Positions 63,939-64,000 of a stretch of 64,000 bases of DNA are shown here, in pieces. The DNA comes from Actinokineospora iranica (lineage in GTDB: Bacteria > Actinomycetota > Actinomycetes > Mycobacteriales > Pseudonocardiaceae). Location: assembly GCF_900101685.1 (NCBI RefSeq), contig NZ_FMZZ01000001.1, forward strand, positions 992,001 to 1,056,000, given 5' to 3'. How positions within the stretch are numbered: the stretch's first letter is position 1; every line of letters begins with the position of its first letter. The notes below the pieces were generated by a model. The model was not told where the DNA came from. It did no database searches and saw nothing but the letters and a program-made list of their open reading frames with translations. Position numbers and translations under genes: made by a program.

Positions 63939-64000
63939 TCGTGTGCGATGGGATGGACAGCGGGTGGACAGGCGCCCCGCGGCTGAGACCGGCGAGCAGG

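Overview
The window is a contiguous stretch of a very GC-rich genome with many GTG starts, strong GGAGG-type ribosome sites and 4-base ATGA/GTGA gene overlaps. Gene content (ThyX, the proS/rimP/nusA/rnpM/infB/rbfA block, pnp-M16 protease-dapB, an HSP18-type regulator facing a small heat-shock gene, PknB-like kinase, DUF4439, CGNR protein) points to an actinomycete, most likely of the Pseudonocardiaceae. This placement is inferred from gene families and order only.

Layout. 0-3.2 kb: a partial DinB/mycothiol-type protein, a Ser/Thr kinase, an ACT-domain protein and thyX. 3.2-12.2 kb: an accessory stretch with a ribbon-helix-helix/DUF4097 pair behind a perfect 20-bp palindrome, small secreted and hypothetical proteins, a YcaQ-type glycosylase, an EamA exporter, a GNAT, a membrane protein, DUF2277, and a two-gene operon of a PLP group II decarboxylase and an FMN split-barrel protein. 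12.5-24.1 kb: TPR protein, dapB, M16 protease, pnp, rpsO, thpR, an XRE regulator, ribF, truB, an MFS and a MATE transporter. 24.2-29.7 kb: CGNR protein, a secreted protein and a complete sugar ABC importer operon with a DasR-like operator. 29.7-39.3 kb: nrnA-type DHH phosphoesterase, DUF2231, a DUF6098-like protein, the hsp regulator/hsp20 pair, rbfA, DUF503, infB, rnpM, nusA, rimP. 39.4-50 kb: lipoproteins, ferritin-like DUF4439, class V aminotransferase, YjbQ, membrane proteins, HAD hydrolase, proS, mtnA and a VOC protein. 50.4-56.7 kb: GNAT, yaaA, RIO-like kinase, DEAD-box helicase, AraC regulator. 56.7-58.4 kb: a poor, less typical stretch with an apparent AraC remnant and two hypothetical genes. 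58.4-64 kb: cyclophilin, metallo-beta-lactamase-fold hydrolase, YibE/F, nadR-pnuC, and a perfect SOS (LexA) box at the right edge.

The housekeeping backbone (proS ... rimP-nusA-rnpM-infB-DUF503-rbfA-nrnA-MATE-truB-ribF-rpsO-pnp-M16-dapB ... thyX) follows the usual actinobacterial order for translation, ribosome maturation and RNA decay. It is interrupted by accessory blocks at about 3.2-12.2, 24.2-29.7 and 31.3-33.3 kb.

The non-gene structure most worth attention: (1) two intergenic repeat islands (about 13.0 and 55.5-55.9 kb) that share 61-bp-spaced units and a 25-bp hairpin stem in opposite orientation; (2) two copies of a short cassette (39946-40023 and 45663-45719) that each encode a tiny MSE-ASES peptide and are fitted by 4-base overlaps to both the upstream stop and the downstream start codon; (3) small well-spaced leader ORFs before the RIO-like kinase and DEAD-box genes; (4) a shared IPRVTGG motif in the N-terminal tails of two unrelated membrane proteins; (5) the SOS box, the DasR-like operator and the RHH-gene palindrome. 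No tRNA, rRNA, CRISPR array, transposase or phage gene was recognised.
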